This document shows, piece by piece, positions 1-7,961 of a stretch of 49,471 bases of DNA. The stretch lies in assembly GCA_020631235.1 (NCBI GenBank), contig JAHDHQ010000030.1, forward strand, positions 1-49,471, written 5' to 3'. This stretch comes from Saprospiraceae bacterium. Lineage in GTDB: Bacteria; Bacteroidota; Bacteroidia; Chitinophagales; Saprospiraceae. The first letter of the stretch is position 1; each line of letters starts with the position of its first letter. The translations under genes and the position numbers were made by a program. The notes under the pieces are model-generated. The model had not been told where the DNA came from, did no database searches, and saw only the letters and a list, made by a program, of their open reading frames with translations.

Positions 1-1921
1 CCAACATAAATAGAAACTGGTAAATGGCATATTTCCATTGGCCGGTTTCTTTTCTAACAATAGCGAGTGTACTCATACATTGCATCGCAAAAACATAAAA
101 CAACAATAAAGAAATAGAGGTGGCAAAATTAAATCTAGCTAAACCAGTTTCTATGTTTTTCTCTTTCTTGAGTCGCTCTAATATGGTACTTTCTTCTTCT
201 GACCCAATGCTATAAATCGTCGATAAAGTGCCGACAAAAACTTCGCGTGCTGCAAAAGAACTCAACAACGCAATTCCAATTTTCCAATCATAACCCAATG
301 GTTTTATAGTAGGTTCGATGGCTTTTCCTAGATAACCTAAATAACTATACTCAAGCGATACAGAAGCCAAAGAAAGTTCATCCCCAAACTCCTCTGTTGC
401 CTGAAGCTTAGTGAGTTCATTTTGGATAAAGGTTTCATCTTTGGGTCCATTGGTGGAAAGTAACCAGAGAACTATGGAAATAGCAAGAATGACTTTTCCT
501 GCCTGAACAACAAATGACTTAGTTTTCTGGTAGACATTAATCAAAATATTTCTCCAGTTAGGTATTCTATATACAGGCAGCTCTAAAGACCAGAAAGGGT
601 TGCTTTCTATTTTCGAACGTTTATTGACTAGCCAAGCAACGGCAAGTGTAGCTACTACACCTAATAGATATAATGACAACAAAGCCAATCCTTGTACACC
701 TACAAATCCTCCTTCATTATGAGGAAAAATCACTGCAATCAAAATAGTGTATACAGGCAATCGAGCACTACAAGTCATTAAAGGTGAGGCCATGATAACC
801 GCCATTCTTTCTTTAGGATCATCAATGACCCTTGTGCTCATAATGGCAGGAATGGAGCAAGCCCAACTAGACATTAAAGGAATTACGCTTTTACCGCTCA
901 GTCCGAATTTGCGTAAAAAGGCATCAGAAATATAGGATATCCTCGATAAATATCCGGTATGTTCAAGTATCCCTAAAAGCAAAAACAAAAAAGCAATTTG
1001 AGGAATAAAAATGACTACTCCACCTATACCTGGGATCAGCGCGTCGGCAATAAAACTTTGCATCCACCCTGCAGGGATTAAATCATTTGCCCAACTGGAT
1101 AATTGGCCCATACCAGCATCGATCCAATCCATCGGGTAGCTGGCTAAACTAAATACCGCTTGAAATACGATAAACATCACAAGCAGAAAGATCAGCAATC
1201 CATAAATGGGATGTAATAAATACTGGTCCCATTTTTTGGAACGAATAAGATAATCTTGAGGATTATGCCGGCTTGTAGATTTATCTAAAATCGAGGCAAT
1301 GATTTTTTTTCTACTCTGGAAAACCTTTGTTTCAAAATCAGCATTAGGTTTTTCTTGTAAATAGTTTGCATAACTATTAATCACTTCATTAGACGCAAAA
1401 TCGTCAAATAAACTCCTACAAAATGTATTAGGAACTTTAAAATTGTCTTCTTCTACAATCTTTCTAAGCGCATCTAAACCTTCTCCTGATCTAGCATTCA
1501 TCATGATTACAGGACAGGCTAGTTTGTTTTCCAAGGCTGTTGTATCAATGGTGATTTTGTGTTTTGTTAAATCATCTTTAAAGTTGATGACTAATGCCAT
1601 AGGTAGTTGCAGATCGGCCATCTCAGAAAACAGCATAAGACTGTCCTCTAACTGCATTCCATTAGCAATATAAATAATAGGAGAGGGTGTTTGTAAGTTG
1701 TCTAATATAGTCCTTTGAGTTATTTTTTCTTCTGGTGAGACCGCTTGCATAGACCGCATTCCAGGAAGATCCACAACTTGTCTGTCGAGATACTTTCCAC
1801 TCTTTTTTTCAACTGTGACTCCCGCGTAATTTCCGACTTTTTGGTTAAGACCAGTGATGATGTTAAATAAGCTGCTTTTCCCACTATTCGGTTTTCCTAC
1901 TAAAAATATCTCCTTCATCAT
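1..1921 (-). CDS. feoB: Ferrous iron transport protein B (FeoB), 3' end cut by window edge
   Basis: GTP-gated inner-membrane Fe(II) transporter. I translated the minus strand by hand. The N-terminal G domain has GKPNSGKSS (G1), GNYAGVTVE (G2), DLPGMRS (G3), NFKD (G4) and NARSGEG (G5). The membrane part has both gating regions: SWACSIPAIMSTR, then CSARLPVY, and later GYDWKIGIALLSSFAAREVF. It runs to AMQCMSTLA and ETGQWKYAIYQFLFMLG, which lie near the FeoB C-terminus, so only a few tens of residues are missing. About 640 codons are inside the window. The start ATG at 1921 overlaps the feoA stop (TGATG); a second in-frame ATG lies at 1918. It is translationally coupled to feoA. Confidence 0.95.
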   Translation of the reverse strand, partial: MMKEIFLVGKPNSGKSSLFNIITGLNQKVGNYAGVTVEKKSGKYLDRQVVDLPGMRSMQAVSPEEKITQRTILDNLQTPSPIIYIANGMQLEDSLMLFSEMADLQLPMALVINFKDDLTKHKITIDTTALENKLACPVIMMNARSGEGLDALRKIVEEDNFKVPNTFCRSLFDDFASNEVINSYANYLQEKPNADFETKVFQSRKKIIASILDKSTSRHNPQDYLIRSKKWDQYLLHPIYGLLIFLLVMFIVFQAVFSLASYPMDWIDAGMGQLSSWANDLIPAGWMQSFIADALIPGIGGVVIFIPQIAFLFLLLGILEHTGYLSRISYISDAFLRKFGLSGKSVIPLMSSWACSIPAIMSTRVIDDPKERMAVIMASPLMTCSARLPVYTILIAVIFPHNEGGFVGVQGLALLSLYLLGVVATLAVAWLVNKRSKIESNPFWSLELPVYRIPNWRNILINVYQKTKSFVVQAGKVILAISIVLWLLSTNGPKDETFIQNELTKLQATEEFGDELSLASVSLEYSYLGYLGKAIEPTIKPLGYDWKIGIALLSSFAAREVFVGTLSTIYSIGSEEESTILERLKKEKNIETGLARFNFATSISLLLFYVFAMQCMSTLAIVRKETGQWKYAIYQFLFML

Positions 1922-2163
1922 CACAATGTTTGTTGGGTAACTATTTTGTCAAAATCTGATTTGCGTAGGCTAAGCATTTTACCATTTACCGTAAAATTGA
2001 CTAATTGTGCGTATTTCGGACTGTAATTTTTAATGATGGTGGATCCTATACCGACTCCATTTGACAACAAATATTGTTGGAGTTGGGTAGAACCATTGAT
2101 CTCCACAACGACTGCTTGATCATTTATTTTTAGTTCGCTTTTATTCCGATTTTCCACTGTCAT
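1921..2163 (-). CDS. feoA: Ferrous iron transport protein A (FeoA)
   Basis: Small SH3-like cytoplasmic partner of FeoB, needed for Fe(II) uptake in known systems. The ORF stays open to 2208. I chose the ATG at 2163 (MTVENRNKSELKIND, 80 residues) because the 15 residues before it look non-coding and FeoA proteins are about 75-85 residues. The core (GVGIGSTIIKNYSPKYAQL, then VNGKMLSLRKSDFDKI) has the Gly-rich turn and the C-terminal sheet typical of the family. It is the first gene of a feoAB operon and its stop overlaps the feoB start by one base. It is divergent from the T9SS gene at 2329. Confidence 0.85.
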   Translation of the reverse strand: MTVENRNKSELKINDQAVVVEINGSTQLQQYLLSNGVGIGSTIIKNYSPKYAQLVNFTVNGKMLSLRKSDFDKIVTQQTL

Positions 2164-2253
2164 AGAATACAAAGAAAAAAAATTATCTGTATTTAATCTA
2201 AATAACAAAGACCATAAAGGTCTGCTACGAGAATGAAAACCATTTTTTAGTGG

Positions 2254-2261
2254 TAAATTTG
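2254..2261 (+). promoter_or_regulatory. Candidate Bacteroidota -7 promoter box
   Basis: TAAATTTG matches the TAnnTTTG -7 consensus of the Bacteroidota primary sigma factor. It would start transcription near 2267, about 60 nt before the ATG at 2329. No clear TTTG -33 box is seen at the right distance, so support is moderate. Confidence 0.4.
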
Positions 2262-2328
2262 CAACGTTTTGCTCCTATCCCGTATTATTATAGTAGCCGC
2301 TTCAAAACTAAACAAGCTAAACCCAAAG

Positions 2329-4692
2329 ATGACACTGAATCGACTGTTCCAGATATTATTATTTATTGCTTTGACTAAACATTGTTTAGCTCAAGCACCT
2401 CAACCTTGCGGGCCAGAAGGCGAGATGCAGCCATTTTGTGAAGAGGCATGCATAATATGTGATATAGATGGATTTAATGGGATAAATGATGAAAATGAAA
2501 ATGGGGTAGCACCTTTTGATTTTTGTACGACTATCGAGCATAACATCCAATGGATTGCTTTCATTGCTGGTAGTGAAAATCTTACTTTAGAGATGACAAT
2601 TGGAGATTGCATTGTTGATGGTCAAGGCTGGGGTGGTAGTTTAGAAGTGGGCATTTATAGAGGAATCGACTGTGAAAACTTCGAACAAGTCACTGAGTGC
2701 AATACCGACATTCAAGCCGGGACAAGTTGGGCTTTTGAGAATGACGAACCTTTAGAAGTAGGCCAGTACTATTTTCTAGTCATGGACGGCAGTGGCGGAT
2801 CTGTATGCGAGTATTCGATTGCTGTTTTAGAGGGTAGTACCAATGTGCAAGCTTTACAAGCTACTGGACCCATAGAAGTTCCGGAGCTTATGTGCGCTAA
2901 TCAGCCTTTTTCGCTTAGCTTCGAACCGCAACTTGGAGCCACAATCTATCAGTGGACCGTTAATGGTATTTTATCGGGAGTGAATGATACTTTAGCGCTA
3001 AACATACCCGATGCTGGAAGCTATGAGATATGCATTAATGAATCCAATGCTTGTGATCAAGCAGCAGCAAGTTGTGTTACTATAGAGGTGATGCCTCAAA
3101 TACAAGAGCTGAGAACTCGAGTGATTTGTGAAGGAGACTCTGTAGAATTTTATGGAGAGATATATACTGAGGCGGGAATCTATCCTGATATTTTGGTTCC
3201 GGCTTCAGAAGGATGTGATTCTTTACTTACCTTGAATTTAGAATTTGGTGCCATTTTCGAAGGGTCTGATTTTTACAACATTTGTGAAGGAGACACCTTG
3301 TTTTTAGACGGTGAAGAGCATTTTGAAGCGGGGATTTATGATCACTTTTTATTGACAGAAAAAGGTTGTGATAGTGTGGTACATGTTAATTTATTTTTAG
3401 TGGTTTGTAATATGATGGGTACTGCAGAGCCTACACACTTGTTGTGCAATGGTGATGGAGCTACTGGTTCGTTTACCTTTAGAATTACGGCTGGAACACC
3501 TCCCTTTAGTTATGACTATTTCCGAGTTTTAGACACTGATATTAATGGGTCAGGCAGCATTGCCTCTGATTTTGAAGATGTAACAATTAGTGGTTTGCCA
3601 GCTGGCTCATACCTCATTAATGTGTATGATGATTTTGGAAATTTTACCATTATCAATGTAGAAATTTTGGAACCTCCTGCCATGCAGAATGAGTTCTCTA
3701 CCAGTGATTTTAATGGTTTCAATATTTCGTGTTTTGGAGCAACCGATGGGACTTCTAGTGCTTCTATTAGTGGTGGCACACCCGGTTATACATACGCTTG
3801 GAATACCAATAATTCTACTGAAGCGATAGCCACTAACCTAGGATTTGGAATGCATATCATTTCTGTGACCGATCAAAACAATTGTTTATTTACTGACACT
3901 ATAATATTATCCCAGCCAACGGCTGTGGAAGGAACGGCTGCCATTACGAATCCTAATTGTGAGGATTTACTAACAGGAGAAATAATGATCGAAAATGTTA
4001 TTGGAGGAGTACCATCTTATGCATTTAGCCTTAACAACGAGGACTTTAGCGACATTGAACAATATACATCACTTCCAGAAGGAGAATATCAAATGTTAAT
4101 TGTAGATGCAAATAACTGTTATGACACCTTAGATCTAAATTTAGTGGGAGCGCAAATTCCTGAAATCAGCTTTCAGGATGATTTAACGATAAATCTGGGT
4201 GATAGTGTAGCTTTAATACCTTTTATTAATGATATAAATATCGCTAATATTAGTTGGACTTCCGAGGAAAACATCAGTTGTAATGATTGTATAGATCCTT
4301 ATGCCTTTCCTTATTTTAATGGCAGTTACACGATCGAAGTAACTTCTGAGGATGGATGTGTCAGGGAAGAGACCATCAATGTTTTTGTAGAAAAAGATAG
4401 AACCGTTTACAAACCGAACATTTTCAACCCGAATCTAAATGATGATAACGGGTATTTCTTTATTACAGGAGGAAATCAGATAAAGCATATACGTTTGTTC
4501 AATGTGTTTGATCGTTGGGGAAATCGAGTATATCAAGGAAAGAATTTAGACCATCGAGATCCGAGGCAGGGCTGGGATGGGTTTTTTAATGGGAGAGAAG
4601 CTATGGTTGGTGTTTATTTTTGGATGGCCGAAGTGGCGTATTTAGACGACGAGGTAGAGACTTTTTCGGGCGATTTCACTTTGATACGATAG
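2329..4692 (+). CDS. Secreted surface protein with SprB-like repeats and T9SS type B sorting domain (paralog A)
   Basis: Large protein exported by Sec and then by the type IX secretion system. The start at 2329 gives a clean signal peptide (MTLNRLFQILLFIALTKHCLA then QAPQPCG); an in-frame TTG at 2269 would bury it, so I rejected that. An N-terminal Cys-rich block (PCGPEG, EACIICDIDGF) comes first. SprB-type repeats begin near residues 370, 463 and 542 (for example NISCFGATDGT with SGGTPGYTYAW). A gliding-type C-terminal domain runs from about residue 693 (YKPNIFNP, FDRWGNRVYQ, GWDGFFNGREAMVGVYFW) to the end. It is a near full-length paralog of the next gene. A role in adhesion or surface structure is inferred; no enzymatic domain is visible. 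Confidence 0.85.
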   Translation: MTLNRLFQILLFIALTKHCLAQAPQPCGPEGEMQPFCEEACIICDIDGFNGINDENENGVAPFDFCTTIEHNIQWIAFIAGSENLTLEMTIGDCIVDGQGWGGSLEVGIYRGIDCENFEQVTECNTDIQAGTSWAFENDEPLEVGQYYFLVMDGSGGSVCEYSIAVLEGSTNVQALQATGPIEVPELMCANQPFSLSFEPQLGATIYQWTVNGILSGVNDTLALNIPDAGSYEICINESNACDQAAASCVTIEVMPQIQELRTRVICEGDSVEFYGEIYTEAGIYPDILVPASEGCDSLLTLNLEFGAIFEGSDFYNICEGDTLFLDGEEHFEAGIYDHFLLTEKGCDSVVHVNLFLVVCNMMGTAEPTHLLCNGDGATGSFTFRITAGTPPFSYDYFRVLDTDINGSGSIASDFEDVTISGLPAGSYLINVYDDFGNFTIINVEILEPPAMQNEFSTSDFNGFNISCFGATDGTSSASISGGTPGYTYAWNTNNSTEAIATNLGFGMHIISVTDQNNCLFTDTIILSQPTAVEGTAAITNPNCEDLLTGEIMIENVIGGVPSYAFSLNNEDFSDIEQYTSLPEGEYQMLIVDANNCYDTLDLNLVGAQIPEISFQDDLTINLGDSVALIPFINDINIANISWTSEENISCNDCIDPYAFPYFNGSYTIEVTSEDGCVREETINVFVEKDRTVYKPNIFNPNLNDDNGYFFITGGNQIKHIRLFNVFDRWGNRVYQGKNLDHRDPRQGWDGFFNGREAMVGVYFWMAEVAYLDDEVETFSGDFTLIR

Positions 4693-4738
4693 CTTTTTGA
4701 TAGTGTTTATTTTACGTTTTTAGAGAGAAAATTAATTT

Positions 4739-7096
4739 ATGATGTGCAGGCAGTTAGGTTTTTTGAGTTTCTTTTTGGTTTTGAGCCTTACAATGCTAGG
4801 ACAAGTTGTCCCTGAACCTTGTGGACCTGAAGGGTCTATGGCACCCTTTTGCGAACAAGCTTGCATCATTTGCGATATTGATGGTTTCGAGGGAAGGAAT
4901 GATGGGGAATCATCCACATTGGCTCCAGATGTTTTTTGTAGCCAAGGAGATCAAAAAGTGACCTGGATAGCATTCATTGCTGGAACTCCTAACCTAGAAA
5001 TGGAAATAGAAGTTTCTAATTGTTCGGTCAATGATGGTTTACAAGTGGGTGTATTCGAGACTGAAGATTGTATAAATTTTACACAAGCTATGACGTGTGT
5101 AAACCCGATTGGAGGTTTTGGGGTAAACCCAGGAATGTTTACCAATGCACCTTATGGGCCTTTAACAGTAGGCCAACATTATTTTTTATTAATGGATGGA
5201 AATAATGGAGATGAATGTGATTATGTGGTTACGGTTTTAAGTGGAAGTACAAACGTGCAGCAACTTGTACCGACAAACCCTATTGAGGTTCCTGAGCTTA
5301 TGTGCGCTAACCAACCATTTGCTTTGAGTTTTTTGCCCCAAGCAGGTGCCGCTTCTCAAGAGTGGAGGGTAGATGGTTTATTGGCTGGGGTAGGGGATCA
5401 AGTATTATTGACTTTACCTGATGGAGGGACCTATAATGTTTGTATTGACGAGTCTAATGCTTGTGATGATCCAGAGCCATACTGCGTAGATATCGAAGTA
5501 ATGCCTCAAATAGAAGAAGAACGAAATTTTGTGATTTGCGAAGGAGACACAATTGAGTATAAAGGGGTAGAATATTGGATACCTGGAACCTATCCAAATA
5601 TATTAGTTCCAGCAGAAGAAGGATGTGATTCAGTAATCAATTTGAATTTGGAATTTGGAGCTGTATTTGAGGGGTCTGATTTTTATAATATTTGTGATGG
5701 AGACACTTTGTTTTTGGATGGTCAAGAACATTTTGAACCGGGTATCTATGATCATTTTTTGCTCACCGAAAAAGGCTGTGATAGTGTGGTCCACGTAAAT
5801 GTCTTTCTGGTGATTTGCAATATGGTCGGCTCTGCCGATCCAGAGCATTTGTTGTGCTATGGTGATGGAGCAACAGGTTCTTTTACCTTCAGAATAGAAG
5901 AAGGCACACCTCCATTTGAGTATGAGTATGCTAAGGTTTTGGATGCTAGCATAAATGGGTCGGGCATGATCATGACCGACAATGAAAACATCACCATTGA
6001 CAATTTACCTGCCGGATCTTATCAGATTACTGTTCAAGATACATTTGGGAATTTTACCATCATTAATACTGAAATACTAGAACCCAGTCCATTATCTAGT
6101 CAGCACATATTAAGTGATTATAACGGTTATAATATTAGTTGCGCATCAGGTTCGGATGGAATCATTACAACTACTATAGAAGGAGGTACTCCAGGATATC
6201 AGTACATGTGGGATGGAGGTTCTGTGTCCAATGTTGCTAACCAATTATCTGTAGGTGATCATTTTATTACAGTAATCGACAATAATAACTGTGTGTTTTT
6301 AGACACGATTACATTAACCGCCCCATTAGAAATTAACTCTATAGTAGAACTGGTAGACCCTAATTGTGATGGTCCCAATACAGGTGAGATAAATGTCCTA
6401 AATATTTCAGGTGGTGTAGCTGAGTACAATGTTTCTTTTGATGAAGGAGGTTTTGGGAACACAACCGAATACAACAGCTTAAATGAAGCTACTTACACGC
6501 TTGTTATTCAGGATGCAAATGGCTGTTTAGATACCAATTACTACAGTTTAGTTGCAGCAGAAATTCCAGAGATTACCGTCGAAGATTTGACAATCAATTT
6601 AGGTGATAGTATCAATGTCGAACCAGGTTTAAATACGATTACCGTTGGAGATGTTCAATGGACCTCAGAAGAACTCCTGGATTGTTATGATTGTATAGAT
6701 CCATATGCTTTTCCACTTTTTACTAATCAATACAATGTAGCTGTTACATCAGCTGATGGATGCACAAGGGAAGAGAATTTTACGATATATGTAGAAAAAG
6801 ATCGCGGGATTTATAAACCGAATATATTTAATCCTACAAGCACTGATGCTAACCAATACTTTATGTTAACAGGAGGTAATCAGATTAAGCATCTAAATAA
6901 TTTATACATTTTTGACCGATGGGGAAATCAAGTATTTCAAGGCGAACAACTGAATCACAAGATTGCATCAGAAGGCTGGGATGGGACATTTAATGGTAGA
7001 GATGCTATGGTCGGTGTTTATTTTTGGACGGCTGAAATTGAATTTTTAGACGGTGTGACAGAGTTTTTTAATGGTGATTTGACACTAGTTAGGTAA
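4739..7096 (+). CDS. Secreted surface protein with SprB-like repeats and T9SS type B sorting domain (paralog B)
   Basis: 785-residue paralog of the upstream gene with the same architecture: signal peptide (about 21 residues, ending near TMLGQ), Cys-rich head (PCGPEGSMAPFCEQACIIC), middle beta-rich domains, SprB-like repeats and a type B C-terminal sorting domain from about residue 692 (YKPNIFNP, FDRWGNQVFQ, GWDGTFNGRDAMVGVYFW). Long blocks such as IEVPELMCANQPF and FEGSDFYNIC are identical or nearly so in both. Only 46 bases separate the two genes and no terminator is visible, so they are probably co-transcribed. The start is ATG ATG at 4739. The stop is 7 bases from the first tRNA gene, which is on the opposite strand. 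The function is unknown; surface adhesin is the likely class. Confidence 0.85.
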   Translation: MMCRQLGFLSFFLVLSLTMLGQVVPEPCGPEGSMAPFCEQACIICDIDGFEGRNDGESSTLAPDVFCSQGDQKVTWIAFIAGTPNLEMEIEVSNCSVNDGLQVGVFETEDCINFTQAMTCVNPIGGFGVNPGMFTNAPYGPLTVGQHYFLLMDGNNGDECDYVVTVLSGSTNVQQLVPTNPIEVPELMCANQPFALSFLPQAGAASQEWRVDGLLAGVGDQVLLTLPDGGTYNVCIDESNACDDPEPYCVDIEVMPQIEEERNFVICEGDTIEYKGVEYWIPGTYPNILVPAEEGCDSVINLNLEFGAVFEGSDFYNICDGDTLFLDGQEHFEPGIYDHFLLTEKGCDSVVHVNVFLVICNMVGSADPEHLLCYGDGATGSFTFRIEEGTPPFEYEYAKVLDASINGSGMIMTDNENITIDNLPAGSYQITVQDTFGNFTIINTEILEPSPLSSQHILSDYNGYNISCASGSDGIITTTIEGGTPGYQYMWDGGSVSNVANQLSVGDHFITVIDNNNCVFLDTITLTAPLEINSIVELVDPNCDGPNTGEINVLNISGGVAEYNVSFDEGGFGNTTEYNSLNEATYTLVIQDANGCLDTNYYSLVAAEIPEITVEDLTINLGDSINVEPGLNTITVGDVQWTSEELLDCYDCIDPYAFPLFTNQYNVAVTSADGCTREENFTIYVEKDRGIYKPNIFNPTSTDANQYFMLTGGNQIKHLNNLYIFDRWGNQVFQGEQLNHKIASEGWDGTFNGRDAMVGVYFWTAEIEFLDGVTEFFNGDLTLVR

Positions 7097-7102
7097 TCGT
7101 AG

Positions 7103-7174
7103 TACCCGCAACTGGAGTCGAACCAGTACCTAGGGAGTAGAAATCCCTTGTTCTTCCATTTAAACTATGCGGGC
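7103..7174 (-). tRNA. tRNA-Arg(UCU)
   Basis: Last gene of the array in transcription order. Acceptor GCCCGCA pairs with TGCGGGT (one G-U). The anticodon arm is AGGGA-TTTCTAC-TCCCT, giving UCU. The T arm is ACTGG-TTCGACT-CCAGT. Discriminator A; no CCA encoded. U8 is present. It looks close to canonical. Confidence 0.85.
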
Positions 7175-7181
7175 AAGTATG

Positions 7182-7255
7182 TGGACTTGGGGAGAATCGA
7201 ACTCCCAACCGGCGCAATATGAGTGCGCTGCTCTACCTATTTGAGCTACAAGACC
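7182..7255 (-). tRNA. tRNA-Met(CAU), elongator-like
   Basis: Anticodon arm GCGCA-CTCATAT-TGCGC gives CAU. The stem lacks the three G-C pairs of an initiator, so this is elongator-like, or Ile(k2CAU). D arm GCTCAAATAGGTAGAGC and T arm GGGAG-TTCGATT-CTCCC are good. The acceptor GGTCTTG/CAAGTCC has a U-U mismatch at 3-70. Discriminator A; no CCA encoded. Confidence 0.85.
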
Positions 7256-7261
7256 TGTAGG

Positions 7262-7326
7262 TTGCCCTCCAAAGATTCGAACTTTGCACTTTTGGTTTCG
7301 AAGACCTAAGTGATCCACTAAGGGCA
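7262..7326 (-). tRNA. Degenerate tRNA-Arg(UCG)-like gene, truncated D-arm
   Basis: Only 65 nt. Acceptor TGCCCTT/GAGGGCA and T arm CAAAG-TTCGAAT-CTTTG are intact. The D region is reduced to GTGGATCAC, which can form only a 3-bp stem with a 3-nt loop, and U8 is missing. The anticodon arm TAGGT-CTTCGAA-ACCAA has an A-A mismatch at 28-42 and gives UCG. It could be a decayed tRNA or an intended tRNA mimic. Confidence 0.6.
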
Positions 7327-7371
7327 ATTATTCTTTTTCCAGATTTTAAGCCTAAAAAAGTCATAATATTG

Positions 7372-7443
7372 AGCGAGTGGACAGAATCGAACTGTCTTCT
7401 CTAGCTTGGAAGGCTAGGCATCATCCATAAATGTTTCACTCGC
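7372..7443 (-). tRNA. tRNA-Gly(UCC)
   Basis: Acceptor GCGAGTG/CACTCGC pairs perfectly. The anticodon arm CTAGC-CTTCCAA-GCTAG is perfect and gives UCC. T arm GACAG-TTCGATT-CTGTC. The D arm is weak (CAT/ATG, 3 bp, shifted); positions 8 and 9 are A A rather than U8, and A14 is absent. The variable loop is 4 nt. Discriminator U; no CCA encoded. Confidence 0.8.
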
Positions 7444-7449
7444 TGATTG

Positions 7450-7526
7450 TCGAGGCAAGTAGATTCGAACTACTGTTTGCAACCACTACCTAAGTCATGC
7501 GTATCAGGCATGCTGGTTATACCTCG
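7450..7526 (-). tRNA. Aberrant tRNA-Ile(GAU)-like gene without a D-arm
   Basis: Acceptor CGAGGTA/TGCCTCG pairs in all 7 positions and the T arm AGTAG-TTCGAAT-CTACT is perfect. The anticodon arm CATGC-CTGATAC-GCATG gives GAU. Only 7 nt (TAACCAG) lie between acceptor and anticodon stems, so no D-arm can form. The region between anticodon stem and T stem is 21 nt. AACCA in the short part can pair with TGGTT in the long part, enclosing the anticodon hairpin. This is not a standard cloverleaf. Confidence 0.65.
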
Positions 7527-7530
7527 TCAG

Positions 7531-7604
7531 CTGATCAGGTGAGACTCGAACTCACTATCTTCAGTTTAACAAACTGTTGCTTATGCCACTTAAGCTTCTG
7601 ATCA
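7531..7604 (-). tRNA. tRNA-Asn(GUU)
   Basis: Acceptor TGATCAG/CTGATCA is perfect. The D arm GCTTAAGTGGCATAAGC has a 5-bp stem and GG. Anticodon loop TTGTTAA gives GUU, with 4 good stem pairs (CAGT/ACTG) and an A-A at 27-43. T arm GTGAG-TTCGAGT-CTCAC. G73 fits Asn. Position 8 is A, not U. No CCA encoded. Confidence 0.85.
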
Positions 7605-7659
7605 ATTTAACTTTAGTCATTCAATAAAATTTTGTTTTATTTTGCCGCTAAAGTCTTAG

Positions 7660-7728
7660 CACGTCGTCAATGAATCGAACATTGTCCTACGGGATTGGAA
7701 TCCGTTTGGCTACCATAGCCTACGACGT
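7660..7728 (-). tRNA. tRNA-Trp(CCA), short
   Basis: 69 nt. Acceptor ACGTCGT/ACGACGT is perfect. The compact D arm GGCTATGGTAGCC has a 5-nt loop. Anticodon loop TTCCAAT gives CCA, on the stem ACGG/CCGT with an A-C mismatch at 31-39. T arm CAATG-TTCGATT-CATTG. Discriminator G as expected for Trp. U8 is replaced by A. Variable loop 4 nt; no CCA encoded. Confidence 0.8.
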
Positions 7729-7733
7729 AAGTG

Positions 7734-7806
7734 TACCCCCTATTGGATTTGAACCAATACCCCTCGGTTAAAAGCCGAGTAGTCTCCCAATTGAACCTAA
7801 GAGGGC
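7734..7806 (-). tRNA. tRNA-Lys(UUU)
   Basis: Acceptor GCCCTCT/AGGGGGT pairs with two G-U. U8 A9 are present. The anticodon arm CTCGG-CTTTTAA-CCGAG is perfect and gives UUU. T arm ATTGG-TTCAAAT-CCAAT. The D arm GGTTCAATTGGGAGACT has a weak stem but keeps GG. Discriminator A. One of the more canonical members. Confidence 0.88.
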
Positions 7807-7811
7807 AAAAG

Positions 7812-7884
7812 TGGCAACGGATGGAATCGAACCATCTACCTTCTGTTCTTCACACAGACGCTCTACCTTTTGAGCTTCGTTACC
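7812..7884 (-). tRNA. tRNA-Phe(GAA)
   Basis: First tRNA after the slipin gene in transcription order. Acceptor GGTAACG/CGTTGCC. D arm GCTCAAAAGGTAGAGC is perfect. Anticodon arm TCTGT-GTGAAGA-ACAGA gives GAA, but the loop has G32 and G37 where pyrimidine and A are usual. T arm GATGG-TTCGATT-CCATC. Positions 8 and 9 are A A. Discriminator A; no CCA encoded. Confidence 0.87.
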
Positions 7885-7961
7885 TTAATGATTAAGAAAA
7901 AATCAACCGTCTAAAAGACCCAAAAAGACGGCTGATAGAAAACGAATGGAAGCATATAGCA

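Noticed and set aside
2269-2328. TTG-initiated N-terminal extension of the first T9SS protein
   Set aside because: It would place 20 extra residues before a clean signal peptide, and the -7 box suggests transcription starts at about the same point.
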